This document shows, one piece after another, positions 13,945 through 14,100 of a stretch of DNA of 14,100 nucleotides. Positions within the stretch are counted from its first letter, which is position 1. Every line of letters begins with the position of its first letter. The DNA is from Clostridia bacterium. Its GTDB lineage: Bacteria; Bacillota; Clostridia; TANB77; CAG-508. The notes under the pieces are model-generated. The model made no database searches. It was not told the DNA's origin and worked only from the letters and a program-made list of their open reading frames with translations. Location of the stretch: NCBI GenBank assembly GCA_022791735.1, contig JAAVZQ010000069.1, positions 1 to 14,100 of the forward strand. The letters run 5' to 3'. The position numbers and the translations under genes were made by a program.

Positions 13945-14100
13945 TGAGATTATTTGATACACATTCGCACTATAATGATGAAAAGTTTGATGAAGATAGA
14001 GAAGAAATAATAGAGTTAATCTATGAAGCTGGAATAGAGAATACAGTGGTTGTAGGAGATAATATTGAAAACTCAAAAAAAGTAATTGAGATAGCTAAAA
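13944..14100 (+). CDS. TatD-family metal-dependent DNase, 5' part only
   Basis: The N-terminus MRLFDTHSHYNDEKFDEDRE carries the TatD metal motif DTHxH, and GIENTVVVGDNIENSKKVIE matches the next strand and helix. The gene runs off the right edge after 52 codons. The ATG overlaps the acpS stop codon. TatD proteins are 3'-5' exonucleases or related hydrolases; a more exact role cannot be given from this part. Confidence 0.9.
   Translation, partial: MRLFDTHSHYNDEKFDEDREEIIELIYEAGIENTVVVGDNIENSKKVIEIAK

Overview
The window looks like chromosomal DNA of an AT-rich, spore-forming member of the Clostridia. Native genes use mostly AGA for Arg and A/T-ending codons, and two sporulation genes are present: sigG and a ylmC/ymxH-type gene. 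The species cannot be named from this sequence. An uncultured gut lineage is a guess.

Layout. 1-900: sigG behind a hairpin-covered ribosome binding site. 902-4673: a more GC-rich cassette with its own promoter, encoding a von Willebrand factor A (vWA) protein and a 907-aa J-domain protein, closed by a strong terminator. 4699-6954: AT-rich accessory genes (Nudix, a small ORF, a truncated PHP gene, a second Nudix, a HAD hydrolase). 6967-7382: the ylmC-like gene, which in many Clostridia lies directly after sigG, so 863-6954 looks like an inserted region. 7406-9713: a two-component response regulator/histidine kinase operon. 9721-10480: a short foreign gene and remnants of two tyrosine recombinases next to tRNA-Leu(UAA). 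10593-14100: tRNA-Leu promoter, a WG-repeat membrane protein, an unrecognised C-terminally anchored protein, acpS and the start of a tatD-like gene.

Main observation. Five clearly native genes (sigG, ylmC-like, response regulator, histidine kinase, WG-repeat) and probably a sixth (HAD) are each split by the same event: one extra C directly before a Gly codon, giving an in-frame CGG codon followed by A or T. The sites are 217, 6924, 7211, 7570, 8838 and 11297. Reading CGGN as one step, or skipping the C, gives Gly and restores full-length, well-conserved proteins. I see no other in-frame CGG in the AT-rich genes and no other type of frameshift. The vWA/J-domain cassette, by contrast, has five in-frame CGG codons that behave as ordinary Arg. 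The simplest biological reading is that CGG is unassigned, or hungry, in this host and that ribosomes shift +1 there, or that a tRNA-Gly reads the quadruplets CGGA and CGGU. A systematic sequencing artefact is the main alternative.

If the effect is real, forespore transcription (SigG), a sensor kinase and its regulator all depend on the same recoding event. Incoming genes that use CGG for Arg, such as the vWA/J-domain pair, would be poorly expressed. Mobile-element traffic is visible at two places: between sigG and ylmC, and beside tRNA-Leu.
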